Of a stretch of 64,000 nucleotides of DNA, positions 1-10,076 are shown one piece after another (position 1 is the stretch's first letter; each line of letters begins with the position of its first letter). The stretch is from Tubiluchus corallicola (Eukaryota; Priapulida; Priapulimorpha; Priapulimorphida; Tubiluchidae), in contig JAQGDQ010000063.1 of NCBI GenBank assembly GCA_030141605.1, forward strand, positions 1-64,000, read 5' to 3'. The position numbers were made by a program, and so were the translations under genes. The notes under the pieces are model-generated. The model saw nothing but the letters and a program-made list of their open reading frames with translations, made no database searches and had not been told where the DNA came from.

Positions 1-12
1 AATTTTTTGATG

Positions 13-59
13 CATACAGTTTGAGCCTAAAAGCATAGCTTGACAGGCCAAACTGTATG
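13..59. repeat. Hairpin beside the LINE 3' end
   Basis: CATACAGTTTG at 13-23 is exactly complementary to CAAACTGTATG at 49-59. The stem grows to about 14 pairs if one bulged A is allowed. In LINE orientation it lies about 190 bases past the stop codon, where a 3' UTR would be. A role in template recognition is possible but not shown. Confidence 0.5.
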
Positions 60-242
60 TGGAAATCTTAAAAAAAGATGGGGGGGGGAGTAGTGAATGA
101 AAGATGAAATGGAGCAAGAAACTAAGAAAAACTGTGATCATGGTTACAAAGTGTTCAGTATCCTGTTAAACATAGTCACGTTATATTAAGATTACTGTAG
201 CAAAAAATGCAGGTTATTACCATTATCAAAGTGTGTTACTCT

Positions 243-506
243 TCAATACTTTTGAAATATTTCTTTTCTGACGGTTTTTTTAAAAGTTAAAAGGGAGTGA
301 CTACATTTCGAATTGCGGCTTAGTCTGTTCCATAGGACTGGCCCCATATAGCTGATGAAGTGTTTCGCCATATTTGTTCTACAACGTCTTGGTATATATT
401 CATTATGTCTGGTATTGTATTTTTTTACATTTATCTTGACTGGATTTTCAAAAAAAGTTGGAAATAAGTTGTTGTTGGTTCTATACATGTATACATGTAT
501 ATACAT
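243..506 (-). pseudogene. LINE C-terminal tail (shifted frame)
   Basis: This 87-codon frame has the usual end of CR1/Jockey-like proteins: an NTR...RCRTN stretch followed by a GPVLWN box and a lysine-rich end before the stop at 243. It follows the reverse transcriptase frame after a shift in or beside the short repeat at about 484-506. Confidence 0.75.
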
Positions 507-2149
507 CCATTAAAATTAATAACATCATCCAGAAGTAATATTTGACATTGCTTAAAATGTGTAGTAGTAATTGTGCTCCTTTTGTCTAGTTTGAAGATGA
601 CACGTAAAAATTTTCGTTGTAAAACTCTTAAGCATTCTAAATTTGTAGTATAAGTAAAGCCCCATAATGTTGTGCAGTAATTTAAATATGATAATATTAA
701 ACTGTTGTATAATGTTAGAAGATGTTCGGTGTTCAGAAAGTTTTTAATATATGAGATGATACCTATATTTTTTGATATTTTTAATCTGATCATGAATATA
801 TGTGGTCGCCAGTCTAGATGCTCATTCAGTATTAATCCCAGAAATTTCAGTTCTTTTACACGTGTAATTCTTTTATGGTCAATTATTAAATCGTGGTTCG
901 TCTGAATTGGTTTATTTCGGGATCTAAACAGAATGTATTTTGTTTTTGATGAATTTAGTGAAAGTTTGTTTGTTTTGAACCATATAGCTAGATCATGTAG
1001 AACTGTATTTATGTAGTCAATATTGGTTTCTATTTTATGAAAGCTAAAAAAAATGCTTGTATCATCAGCAAACTGAAATAAATTGTGATTTTTAACACAA
1101 AATTTGATGTCATTAATATAAATTAGAAAAAGTAGTGGCCCGAGGACTGAGCCTTGGGGCACGCCACATTTGATTGTTGTTACATCTGAAAAAGCGTTAT
1201 TATATTTTACTGTCTGAGTGCGCCCTGTTAAATAATTCTTTAGCCACATATGAGGCAAACCTCTGATACCGTAATAGTACAACTTATTTAGCAGAATGTC
1301 ATGGTTTACTGTATCAAATGCTTTTGATAGGTCGCAAAATACTCCGTAGGATGTGCCATTTTTTTCAACAGTATTAATGATATTTTCTATAATTTTTGTT
1401 AAGGCCATTTCAGTGGAGCTACTTTTTCTGAAACATAATTGTTTATTACTCAGAATTCTTTTTTTTATTAAATAATGAGACAAATGATTATAAAAAACTT
1501 TTTCTAATATTTTTGATATAAAAGGCAATAAGGACACTGGTCTATAATTGTTCAGAGACATGGGATCATCTGATTTAAACAAAGGAACAATAATTGATTC
1601 TTTCAATTTCGTTGGTATTTCACCTGTAAGAAAAGATAAATTAATTAAATATTGCAAAGGTTTAGAGATGTAGTCAATGGTGTCTATTACGACTTTAGGT
1701 AACATTTTGTCCTTACCAGGACCTTTATTCCGATTAAACGATTTGCAAGTATTTCTTATATCATTTTCTGTTACTGCACTAATAAAAAAGCTTTGTCGGT
1801 AGGTACCTTTAAGATATGTACATGGATTTATGTTTGTGTTTTCAATTTGTTCTGATAATATTGGTCCAATATTGGCAAAGTAATCGTTAAAAGCATTTGC
1901 CACCTCTACATTATTTTCAATTAATTTATTGTTTATGAACAACGTAATGGGTCGATTTTGCCTTTCTTTATGCATAATTTCTTTCATTGTATCCCATGTC
2001 TTTTTTATGTTATCTTTAACTGTCATCAATCTATCCCTATAATACTGACATTTTGATGCTTTTATAACTGTATTAAGTTCATTTCTATATCGTTTGTATT
2101 CTATTTCAGATACGTCATTACTTGCCTTGTTCACCAGAGAACGATACAT
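431..2149 (-). pseudogene. LINE reverse transcriptase domain
   Basis: A 572-codon frame contains the reverse transcriptase core. NNYRPVSLLP is near residue 205, the first catalytic aspartate is in LSKAFDTVNH near residue 276, GVPQGSVLGPLLF is near residue 330, and the active-site box FADDT is near residue 360 (complement of about 1058-1077). It continues into the thumb with KFLGLILNE. FADD in place of YADD is a common variant in this group. The frame departs from the expected C-terminus near 500, where an ATACATGT-type short repeat lies. The conserved tail is then read in another frame at 243-506. Confidence 0.9.
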
Positions 2150-2172
2150 TTTATTTTTCCGCTTAACACTTA

Positions 2173-2736
2173 CTAAAATTGCTGTAGTGATCCAAGGTTT
2201 TTTGCTGCTTGATGATTGTTATTGCTTTTCTGTAGTTCAATATGTTTGTTATAGATATCAGAAAGCTTAGTATGAAATAAATTGTATGCGTCTTCGGTAT
2301 TAGTTGCAGAATATAAATCTGACCAGTCACATTGATTTAAATCTTGGATAATTTTGTTTTTTATATGAACATTATAAATATGTTTGCGCACGTATTCCTT
2401 ACTGTATGTTTCAATTTTGAGATCAATAATTAAAAAAATTGGGAGGTGATCTGTTATATCTGTTAGAAAAATACCTGATTTATACTTATAATCTAGTGCA
2501 TTAGTAAATATATTATCAATTAGTGTTGCTGAATAAGGCGTAATTCTTGTTGGTCTTGTAACAGTAGGAAACAGATAATTGGTCAGCATTGTGTCTAAAA
2601 AGTGTCCGGTTTCGTTGTGAGAAGCGTGGTTTATTAAATTTATATTATAGTCTCCTAGTAAGAAAATGTTTGTTTTGTCTATTAACAATTGCCATAGTGT
2701 TCTGTATTTTGTCTGTAAAATGGTTAGGATTTTCAC
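2173..2736 (-). pseudogene. LINE endonuclease C-terminal part (shifted frame)
   Basis: This frame continues the endonuclease begun at 3508. LGDYNIN near residue 27 is the GDxN catalytic motif, TLIDNIFTN is near residue 70, and the DHLPIF motif with the catalytic Asp-His pair is near residue 95. The remaining residues are a lysine- and asparagine-rich linker toward the reverse transcriptase. The frame ends at 2173, just before the reverse transcriptase frame opens, so a second indel lies near 2150-2175. Confidence 0.8.
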
Positions 2737-3508
2737 CAGGTGGTCTATATATTACTCCCATTATTGTATTTTTATTCTTGCTGCGTAATTCAATGAAAAG
2801 TGATTCTATGTCTGGATCATTGATGTGGCATAGGTCTTTTCTCACTGTATAAGGTATGTCTTTCCTTATAAGCAAGCCGACTCCACTACCAGATTTGTGT
2901 TTACGATTTATACATTCAAATTCATATCCAGGCAGGGAAATGGTTACTCCTGAATAATCTTGGAGCCATGTTTCTGATAAGGCAATAATTGAAAAACTTA
3001 TAGTTAATGATTCTAAATATACATTTAAATAATCAAAATTAGCTTTTAGGCTACGAATATTAACATGGATCATAGACAGTGGTGTATTGAAATCACTGTT
3101 ACTGTACAAAGATGTGAACTGATCTTCATCATAGTAATTGCTTTTTGGTATTAAGTTTGGTGTATTAAAAAAATTTAAATCAGGATCTGCCATATTCGTG
3201 ATATTATTGCTATCATCTGATTCAGTGCAAAAGAGATTTAAATTATAATCGCACAAGATAGAACCAATATTTGAAAAACGTGCAATATGTTTAAATTCTT
3301 CGTCATCTGGTATATTATTAAATGGGAAAATAGACTGTAGGCAAAGATGGCAAAACCATACATTATCATCTGTAGCCAGGTCATTATAATCGTCAACAGA
3401 TAACGGTGAGCATCTGAGGTGAATCCACCTATAACAGTTGTCACATCCTAGAGCCTTTTGGTTATGTTTAACAGGTTTCTCGCAAGCGGGACATGAGAAT
3501 GTTATCAT
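2645..3508 (-). pseudogene. LINE N-terminal part: PHD-type zinc finger and endonuclease start
   Basis: An open frame of 287 codons starts at 3508. Residues about 6-56 carry a CxxC...CxxC...HxxC...CxxC pattern typical of the PHD-like finger in CR1-clade LINEs. The endonuclease begins near residue 140 (MIHVNIRSL), with ALSETWL near residue 175 supplying the catalytic glutamate and GVIYRPPG near residue 253. The frame is lost after that motif. The rest of the endonuclease continues in another frame from about 2736, so a small indel lies between 2645 and 2736. An endonuclease of this type would nick target DNA to prime reverse transcription. Confidence 0.85.
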
Positions 3509-5787
3509 ATGAATGATGTAGGTAAAGAAGGTGAGTAATTGTTAAAAAAGAAAAAAAAATGCAAAAAAGACTAAGGTAGTAATTAGGTAGTAATTATTAT
3601 GATGATTACTATATTCGAGATAGTGGTGTTGGCGAAAGGATTGCGAAGAACTGAAAGCTATCATCCTGTACAGAACCATCCATAAAGCAACCATCCTGTA
3701 TAGAACTCATTGCGACTTGTGAGTTAAATGAAGTGAGCCATGAACCTCATATTAATGTTTTTCCGCGGTTCCTTTTTACTTTGCAAAATTTGCATTATTA
3801 TTGTGCATTTTATTAGTCACGATTAGTGCAGTCACCCCTGCATCACTAAGTCGTCCATGGTAACAGTTGCTGAAGGCCTTGGGAATTCAACACACAGGAT
3901 TCACCGAATCACCAGTCAATTCAATTCAATTTTAATTTTTTTAATAGTCAAACACGAACTGGCAAATAAAGTCTTTAAATTCTTTATAACAAAAATGATA
4001 TCCGTTTAATAAACAACCAGCATATTGAATTTTATAGTGAAATACTGAAATTTTCTATTGGAAATGCTGCATTTTTTTCTAATAAAAAATAGTGTGTTTA
4101 CCAAACGACTAGCAGATTTCCCATATTGTAAACGGTACCAAGATCAGATGTCAGAAAGTGTATGATTTTCACTGATTTAAGTTTGTACATTTATGGTATT
4201 ACTTTATCTTTAGCCTGGACTTTGGTAAGCATAATACGCTTAACCGAGAAAATGTATGAAAATTGTTCGTGAATGTGTTCGCGTTGCGTTCTTGATATTT
4301 TTTTAGGCGAAACAAGCGTGGGCTTTTTCAAAGTATTTTACTTTTTTTACAGCGGTGACACTATGCGGAACGTTCGCGCTTGCTGGACATTCCCATATAT
4401 TAACTGCAGCGTCCCAAACTGCCTTGGTGCCACTGTGCACCTTGAATACCGTCACCATGTGCCACATTGTCACTAGAGTGTGGCATGGCACTCGGCGTGG
4501 CGAGGCATACACAGAGCTTCAGTACATGGGGTGTTGAGCAAGTGCAAACGTCCACGAAGTGTTGCAATAAACATAATAACAGCCCAAAACCTTAATAACA
4601 TGAGCTTTAGGCTTTATACTGGCTTTAAATTTTGAGGGTTTTTCAATGATTTCTGATTGACCAGTAAAGCTCCTACACAGCCATGCAGTTCCTAATTATT
4701 AATGTCAAAGACTGAAAACTCAATTATTATTTGCAGCCATTCATATAAGCAATGTTTTAAGTGAAAAACAACTAATTACTGCAGACACTGAAATAGGTGT
4801 GCGTCAACTATAAATGATTCTTTTGCCTCCTTTAACTCTCTTAATATCCTACTGTCTGTTCCTTTCACCGTTTGGAATGCTGATAGTTTCAATAATATTG
4901 CATTCTCAGCATGTCATGTGTACTTCAAATTTTGATGTGCCTTAAATCAAAGTGACAGAGTTTGATAATATCTTTGGTTTCATCTTGAAATCTTGTGCGT
5001 TGCAGTTAGCTTTTACCGCTATTTTTATTGTATTGTGAGTTATCGGATTCCTCGTTCGTGCCTTAAAGTTGGACAGATTTTAGTGTCACTCTTATCCCTT
5101 CAGTCTTCTGCCTGCCTCACCTGAGACCCATATCTCTAATGTCAGTCGTCCCCAATTGCATGGAGGCCATTATCTGGAATGAGGTATTATGGTTTCTGAG
5201 TAGGACAAATCAAATATGCAAGAACCCGTTCTCATTGCTTTTGACTGAAATGCAAAGGTCTGCGGTTTCATGGCCAGGCAAAGCTTGATTGGTTTTTATC
5301 TGCTTTGATCAAGAACTTATAAAGAACATAATTGTTTAGGCAGATGAAATGCTGGTAAAAATGCAGGTGCAAATTAGTGAAACGCCGTAAAGAAGAAATT
5401 GAAAACTATTTATGGTTATGATTTCACCATTAAATATTTAATAGATAAATGGTAAAGTGGAAATTAGATAGGCAAAGGTGTGCGAATAACACATGTTAGC
5501 CATGTTTGCAAAGTTTTGTTTCAATGTGTAATACCTTGTTTTGTTTTTACTACTAAGCTCAAGGCTCAATATCAATTTGGTGTACTGGGAATAAAAGCCT
5601 TGTTACATTTCTAATTGTACAAAGTGAAAGTTTACCAAATCTAGTGTACACTTTTGGCTTTAGCACATAGGAATTGTTCTAAGAAATACAGAAATACATT
5701 GTTTTCAAAAAAGGATGATGATGGTTCTGTAATTGCAGACTGGCTGAACTTGTAAACTGAGCCTTGCATCAAGAACAAGAAGTGTTG
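3509..5787. other. Intergenic region, no gene recognised
   Basis: I see no convincing coding exon on either strand. Three overlapping short frames at 4273-4537 lie in a GC-richer patch and lack family similarity. The region should include the promoter and 5' UTR of the downstream MRPL40 gene. A possible splice acceptor (ATTGCAG) ends near 5739, 49 bases before the MRPL40 start codon, and may belong to a leader intron. Confidence 0.4.
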
Positions 5788-5858
5788 ATGATGGCAGCTG
5801 TCATAGGAAGAACTGTTTGTACTGCTACTTCATTGCTTTTGCGAAACTTTCCTTACAC
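5788..5858 (+). CDS. MRPL40: MRPL40 coding exon 1 (targeting peptide)
   Basis: ATGATGGC opens a frame reading MMAAVIGRTVC and on to a basic LLLRNFPYT end. It has two arginines and no acidic residue, so it looks like a mitochondrial presequence. The donor is TTACAC|GTATGG, leaving two bases (phase 2). The exon is inferred from frame and presequence character, since this part is not conserved between animals. Confidence 0.7.
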
Positions 5859-8800
5859 GTATGGACTTTCTATTGACGTAGTTTTAAAGAATTGCATTTG
5901 CTTACCTCATTATGTGAATGAGTAGACAATATCATAAATGCATTAGCGAGCACACACAAACAATAATATTGCACAATAGTATTAACGGTTATATTGTGCA
6001 ATATTATCATTTCGTGCACATGGTGCCACACGAATGAAATATTACAAAATATGATAAGTGTTGTGCAAATCTCCTACAGACACACAATATTCAGCAGTGC
6101 AGAATATAATTGAAGATTCAAAGGTTGAAACTTGGAAGTGGTGCTCACAAACCATTGGCATAGCAGTGGCTAGTTTTTTGTTGAATTAACTGAGCTGTGT
6201 TTACCTGCCTTGTGGAAGATTTTTTTCTGGATTGTCTCCCCAATGTCTATAGGCATAATGGGCTTTCAGTGAAAAAAATTGACAATAATATTTTACGTGT
6301 GTATGCCCTCTTAAGCTGTTAAGCTTCATTAACAAATGTAATTTACTAAAACTTGTACATTCATATACAATTTTAAAATTTGAACTTATTACTTACAAAC
6401 AGAAAGCAGCCAAGTATCTGTATTTTAAAGATGTTTTAAAATTAACTTTAAAAATTGATTTTCATTTTTAGGTGTTTCCCAGCAAGGTGTGTCTCGATTA
6501 CTCCTGTCACAAGTTTTTATTTGACTAACATAATGAGGTTAGTATATTATAAAACCCAATTTTTTGAAAAATGTAATTTATCTAGTGTAGTTTCAAGGTC
6601 TTGATTACAATTTGCACCTAAAAGGCACACGGGTTTGCTAATCTTTTTTTGTGATTAAAGTATCATTTCTTGCCAGACTACCTGTTGCGCAAACATCACA
6701 ATGAATAATTTTGCAGAAACTTAATATAGCGAAGAAATAAAATATATTGGTTTTGTGGGGCAGTATCTTTTATTTTAAATGTTAAGTTTGAAATCATAAG
6801 TTTTACATTTAGAATAATTTTTATACTGTCTGCCTATAAAAAAATTTGCAGTTTTCTACAAACATTTAAAAATGATGTTGTTTAGTGCTGAACCTCTGAA
6901 GAAAAAGAGGAAGGTGGATCCGGCTATAGTGAAGATGCGAGAAGACAGGAAGAAGAGAAAAATTGAAAAGGCAATCCGTAGACTGCAGAAATTAGCATTG
7001 CAGTTGAAGCCAGTTGATGAATTAATGCCTAACAAAAAGCTCTTACAAGAGAAACAGTAAGCTCTTTTCATGATAACCATTCTAAATAAGAATGTAACTA
7101 ATTTACTGGTCTGTGAGTGATAGAATGTATCTGTTGATGTTGTTCTCTTGAATTGATTGATTACCGTATATACTCGCATATAAGCGTACATCGCATATAA
7201 GCCGACCCTCTAAAACTGCTTTAAAATGGCCAGTTTTTGCAAAAACCCGTATATAAGCCGACCATCAACTTGTCTAATTTTACTCCATACCCAATCAACA
7301 AAATTGATCCCTTTTTGTCACATTTTGTTAATTGGGTATTTTTGGTTCATAGAAATTTTTTACTATAAAGACGTCGGCTTCACCACTAGCTGTAGCTTGG
7401 TTACGGCTCGCAACTGGTGACACACAGTGGTGTATTGCTAAAAAAAAGTGGGTGGACGGCGATCCCCCTCCAATACACCACTGGTGACACACAACCAAAT
7501 AAAGAGTCAGATAGCGTTGAAAATGTGTGGCTGGAAAATTGGCATTAGTGTCTGTCCTTGTGTTCATTTTGTTTCATGCGCATATAAGCCGACCCCCTGA
7601 TTTCAGTATTGTATTTTATAGTTCTAAATTCGGCTTATATGCGAGTATATACGGTAGTTGTACTTATCAGGGAAACAGTTTTCTGATAGAGAATTCGGGG
7701 GAAACTGGACTTGTGAGCAGCTAAGACTGGCCAGGGTAAGCCTATGAAAAGCAGCAGTACTACAAACAATTTGTTAGCATTTAGAAACAAGTGAGGAGCA
7801 TTCCCTAGAGCATCTATCATAGAAGTAGCCACAAAGATGCTTAATGTAACAACTGTGAGTTGATGAGTAAAGGTTTATCTTATTTTATTGTAGCCAGAAA
7901 TTAGCTTGTTATCCAGTTTTGGCATTTTCTGATAGCGATATGAATGATATTCACTTACGTTCTTTCGAATTGAGCCGGACGTATGATCAAGTCTCCTGGC
8001 TGCTGTGTTTTATATAAGTATGTTTAGTGAAGTGTTTTTGTTTAACATGATTTTTTGTGTGAGCTTTCTGAAAGAGATTTAATTTAAGTAGTGCTGGCAA
8101 GCAAACATCTTTTGACATGTTTCCTAATTTGTTGAAGAAAATAAAGGAACTAGTTGTTGATTGATCATTCTAGAAAACTGATCCAACAGCAAAATACATT
8201 CATAGTTTCTAGACAACGTTTAGGTGGCAGCATCTGTCGTAGACATTTTAAAATATGATCACCATATCACAATTATAAAATGATAAAAAATTTTCTAGGC
8301 AACGAACCCGACAACTTCCAGAATTGTCATTTGAAGAAAGTGAACGAAGAGCATTGCTGCAAAAAGAATGGGCACGGTACAAGTACACTGAAGTGAAAAA
8401 TGAACTACAAGCCATTGATTATTTGGTTGCATCTCAACAAAAAGCTTTAGATGAATTACGACTTGAATCGGAAGAGCTTTATCAGCAAGCAATAATGGTA
8501 CCCAGTTACTTTGCAAATTACAGATGTAATTAGTAAGTTTAGTTGTGGGTGGTTATGGGTGTTTTTAAAAGTTTGTAATTTGATTATGATCTTGTTCTTC
8601 TAATTTGATATCTCGATTAATCTTTTATGACAATTTTTTAGTGTTTTAGCGATATTTTTCAAACATTGCAGCACTGAAATATAACCTACAAGCTTCTTCA
8701 TGGCTTTGTTCCCTGTACTCACAAACCGTTTTTATAGACATGTACATTTTTTAAGTCTCTACACAATTCACGTGGAAATGAATTTGAAGTCCACAGTTTG

Positions 8801-10076
8801 CAATACTGTGTGCAATAGTTTGTAATTGTGCGCATTGCACTAGGTAAGAAATATGAAAAAAATGCAAGGATTCTGTTTATTTGTGCTAAAACACTGCCTT
8901 TTAATCAGTGTGTAACATGTGTAACGCATGTGTTTTGCTCTCGATCAATTGCAATTATGTCAATTTACACGTTGTTGTAATCTCGATTAATTCGTTAATC
9001 TTTTAATCACCCATGACTAGTTGTGGGTAATGTGAACCTAAGTTAATTTCTTATGAATTGCCAGAGTTGATTATAAGTTCCATTGATAGACCTGGTGTAA
9101 CCTATAGAGTGAATTTCTCAGTCTGAAAAGTCAGAGCACTTTGTGGTGTAGTGGTTAGGATAGCTGCCCGGGGAGTCCCGCTAGTGGTGCAAAATTTTTT
9201 CACTCTTTCCAAATTAGTATTGCTTTCGTGCATTTATGATTGATTTATTTATAATAAACTGCTTTACCCATCTGAGGCACCTTAGTACGATGATTCTCCT
9301 CCCTCCCCAGGAGCAAAAATGAGAGAGCAAAATTTCTAAAACTGATCCAGTCAAGTTCTCTCCCAGAAAGGCACTTAAATCAGCCTAATTCTTACATATA
9401 TAGTACATATAAACTTATCATATCATTGTTTAATACAAATGACTTCATCGTATAGCTGTATAAAAGCTATACATTTCATATTATTTATGTTATTTGTTTG
9501 TAAAAAATGTCATGCTTCAGATTTACATTTTACATTGCTATGAAACTTACTATCTTGGCAGCAACTAGAGTATTAAATTCAACATTGGCAGTGATTTTTT
9601 CACAAAAAATAATAAATAATGATAATAATAATAATAATAAATAAAAAACTGAAATTCGTTTTTCAGGTTTTGTGTTTAATATATAAAATTAACTTGTTAA
9701 CTGCCAAGTATAAAATATAAATTAAAATTACTGTTACTGGTATAAGCAAACTGTTTGTGAGATTATTGCAAAAAATAAAACAGGTATTGAATGAATGTTT
9801 TATTATACGAAAAATGGGGGAGGAAGTGAATATTGTTCAAGACTTCTATATCGCCTGTCACACATTATTATTTAAACTTTAAATTGTTTGAAATTTTGTC
9901 TCTTAAATGTTCAATGAATGATTATATGAAATGTTATAATCTGGCACGTATTGTTTTCACAGCTTGATGATTCACTACTACACTTTGAGAAAGACGGGCC
10001 AGTTAAAACTCCACCTATGCCTGGTTATGACTCCCCTGATGGTGATTATATCGATCAGACGAAGTCATGGGATTAA
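5788..10076 (+). CDS. MRPL40: Large-subunit mitochondrial ribosomal protein L40 (mL40), five coding exons
   Basis: Five exons join in phase: 5788-5858, 6472-6537, 6886-7056, 8299-8497 and 9963-10076. They total 621 bases, or 206 residues plus stop, which from memory is the length of the human protein. Residues about 1-45 are rich in Arg, Ser and Thr and poor in acidic residues, as expected of a mitochondrial targeting sequence. The mature part opens with a basic AEPLKKKRKVDP block, followed by a basic helix, then the family signature FEESERRALLQKEW and a coiled QQKALDELRLES segment. It ends with HFEKDGP...TPPMPGY. These blocks match vertebrate MRPL40 in order and spacing. The protein is a structural component of the mitochondrial large ribosomal subunit in the matrix. 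Every junction uses GT-AG. The start at 5788 is followed directly by a second ATG, so either could initiate. Confidence 0.93.
5963..6007. repeat. Perfect 16-bp palindrome in MRPL40 intron 1
   Basis: ATAATATTGCACAATA at 5963-5978 is exactly complementary to TATTGTGCAATATTAT at 5992-6007 across a 13-base loop. Further small inverted repeats follow (TCGTG...CACGA around 6014-6034). It may be the core of a degraded MITE or a cruciform-prone site. Confidence 0.7.
6472..6537 (+). CDS. MRPL40: MRPL40 coding exon 2
   Basis: The acceptor TTTTTAG|G and donor ATGAG|GTTAGT bound 66 bases. Entered in phase 2 they stay open (CFPARCVSITPVTSFYLTNIM) and leave in phase 2. That fits both the preceding exon and the acceptor at 6886. 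The sequence extends the targeting region. Other frames of this exon hit stops. Confidence 0.7.
6886..7056 (+). CDS. MRPL40: MRPL40 coding exon 3 (basic mature N-terminus)
   Basis: The acceptor GTTGTTTAG|T completes a serine codon with the AG from exon 2. The exon then reads AEPLKKKRKVDP and a lysine/arginine-rich helix ending in ELMPNKKLLQEK. The donor CA|GTAAGC leaves phase 2. Using this acceptor means that the in-frame ATG at 6872 lies in the intron and is not the start. Confidence 0.88.
7164..7654. mobile_element. MITE with TA target duplication (Tc1/mariner- or pogo-like ends)
   Basis: The left end CCGTATATACTCGCATATAA is repeated exactly in inverted orientation at the right end. Each end is flanked by TA (7162-7163 and 7655-7656). 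Further TATAAGCCGACC subrepeats occur near 7250 and 7580. There is no transposase frame, so it is non-autonomous. A smaller hAT-like element is inserted inside it. It lies in MRPL40 intron 3. Confidence 0.88.
7425..7483. mobile_element. 59-bp hAT-like MITE nested in the larger MITE
   Basis: CAGTGGTGTATTG at 7425-7437 and its exact complement at 7471-7483 form 13-bp terminal inverted repeats. GTGACACA at 7417-7424 and 7484-7491 is a perfect 8-bp target duplication. CAGTG-type ends with 8-bp duplications are the hallmark of the hAT superfamily. Only 33 bases lie between the inverted repeats. Confidence 0.88.
8299..8497 (+). CDS. MRPL40: MRPL40 coding exon 4 (conserved core)
   Basis: After the acceptor TTTTCTAG the exon completes a glutamine codon. 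It encodes the most conserved part of the family: LSFEESERRALLQKEW followed by a long helix with QQKALDELRLESEELY. The donor ATG|GTACCC leaves phase 0. Strong similarity to vertebrate MRPL40 makes this exon secure. Confidence 0.93.
8551..9017. mobile_element. Probable non-autonomous DNA transposon in MRPL40 intron 4
   Basis: TAGTTGTGGGT occurs directly at 8540-8550 and again at 9018-9028. Immediately inside are imperfect inverted ends, GGTTATGGGTG on the left and CACCCATGAC on the right. The similarity continues inward as ATGGGTG-(T/A)-TTAAAAG. A CTCGATTAAT subrepeat is near both ends. The flanking repeat could be an 8-bp hAT duplication extended by chance or a longer Mutator-type duplication. 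Confidence 0.6.
9141..9210 (+). repeat. tRNA-related SINE-like fragment
   Basis: GTAGTGGTTAGGATAGC resembles the D-arm and A-box of a tRNA-Glu/Asp-type head, and GCCCGGGGAGTCCCG follows. No B-box (GGTTCGANNCC) or full cloverleaf is present, so it is not a tRNA gene. It may be a decayed SINE head. Confidence 0.3.
9607..9648. repeat. (AAT)n microsatellite
   Basis: AAT/ATA units run almost uninterrupted through this stretch in MRPL40 intron 4. Confidence 0.8.
9963..10076 (+). CDS. MRPL40: MRPL40 coding exon 5 (C-terminus and stop)
   Basis: After the acceptor TTTTCACAG, 37 codons and a TAA are read in phase 0. HFEKDGPVKTPPMPGY and SPDGDYID correspond to the FEKEGP...TPP...P tail of the vertebrate protein. 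The stop is at 10074-10076. Confidence 0.92.
   Translation, partial: LDDSLLHFEKDGPVKTPPMPGYDSPDGDYIDQTKSWD

Larger units (their letters stand above)
243..3508 (-). mobile_element. CR1-like non-LTR retrotransposon (LINE), frameshifted copy
   Basis: Read on the minus strand, the segment encodes in order a Cys/His zinc finger, an apurinic-type endonuclease, a reverse transcriptase and the C-terminal tail usual in CR1/Jockey-type LINEs. The coding region is split over several frames, with shifts near 2645-2736, 2150-2175 and 431-506, so this copy cannot make an intact polyprotein. Domains are otherwise nearly complete and easy to read, which suggests a fairly young insertion. The 5' limit lies at or just right of 3508. 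The 3' limit lies in or left of 1-242, where a hairpin is present. No target-site duplication was found, and the left end may be outside the window. Clade assignment (CR1 rather than L2, Rex1 or Daphne) rests on domain order and motif style only. Confidence 0.9.

Noticed and set aside
4273-4537. Three overlapping frames in a GC-richer patch
   Set aside because: Both strands are open for similar lengths and nothing resembles a known protein.
6872-7060. ATG at 6872 as the MRPL40 start with a stop at 7060
   Set aside because: The acceptor at 6885 and the donor at 7057 fit the phase of flanking exons; the conserved core lies in later exons and the 6872 start would lack a targeting peptide.
9141-9210. 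tRNA gene
   Set aside because: It has an A-box-like part but no B-box, anticodon stem or acceptor pairing.
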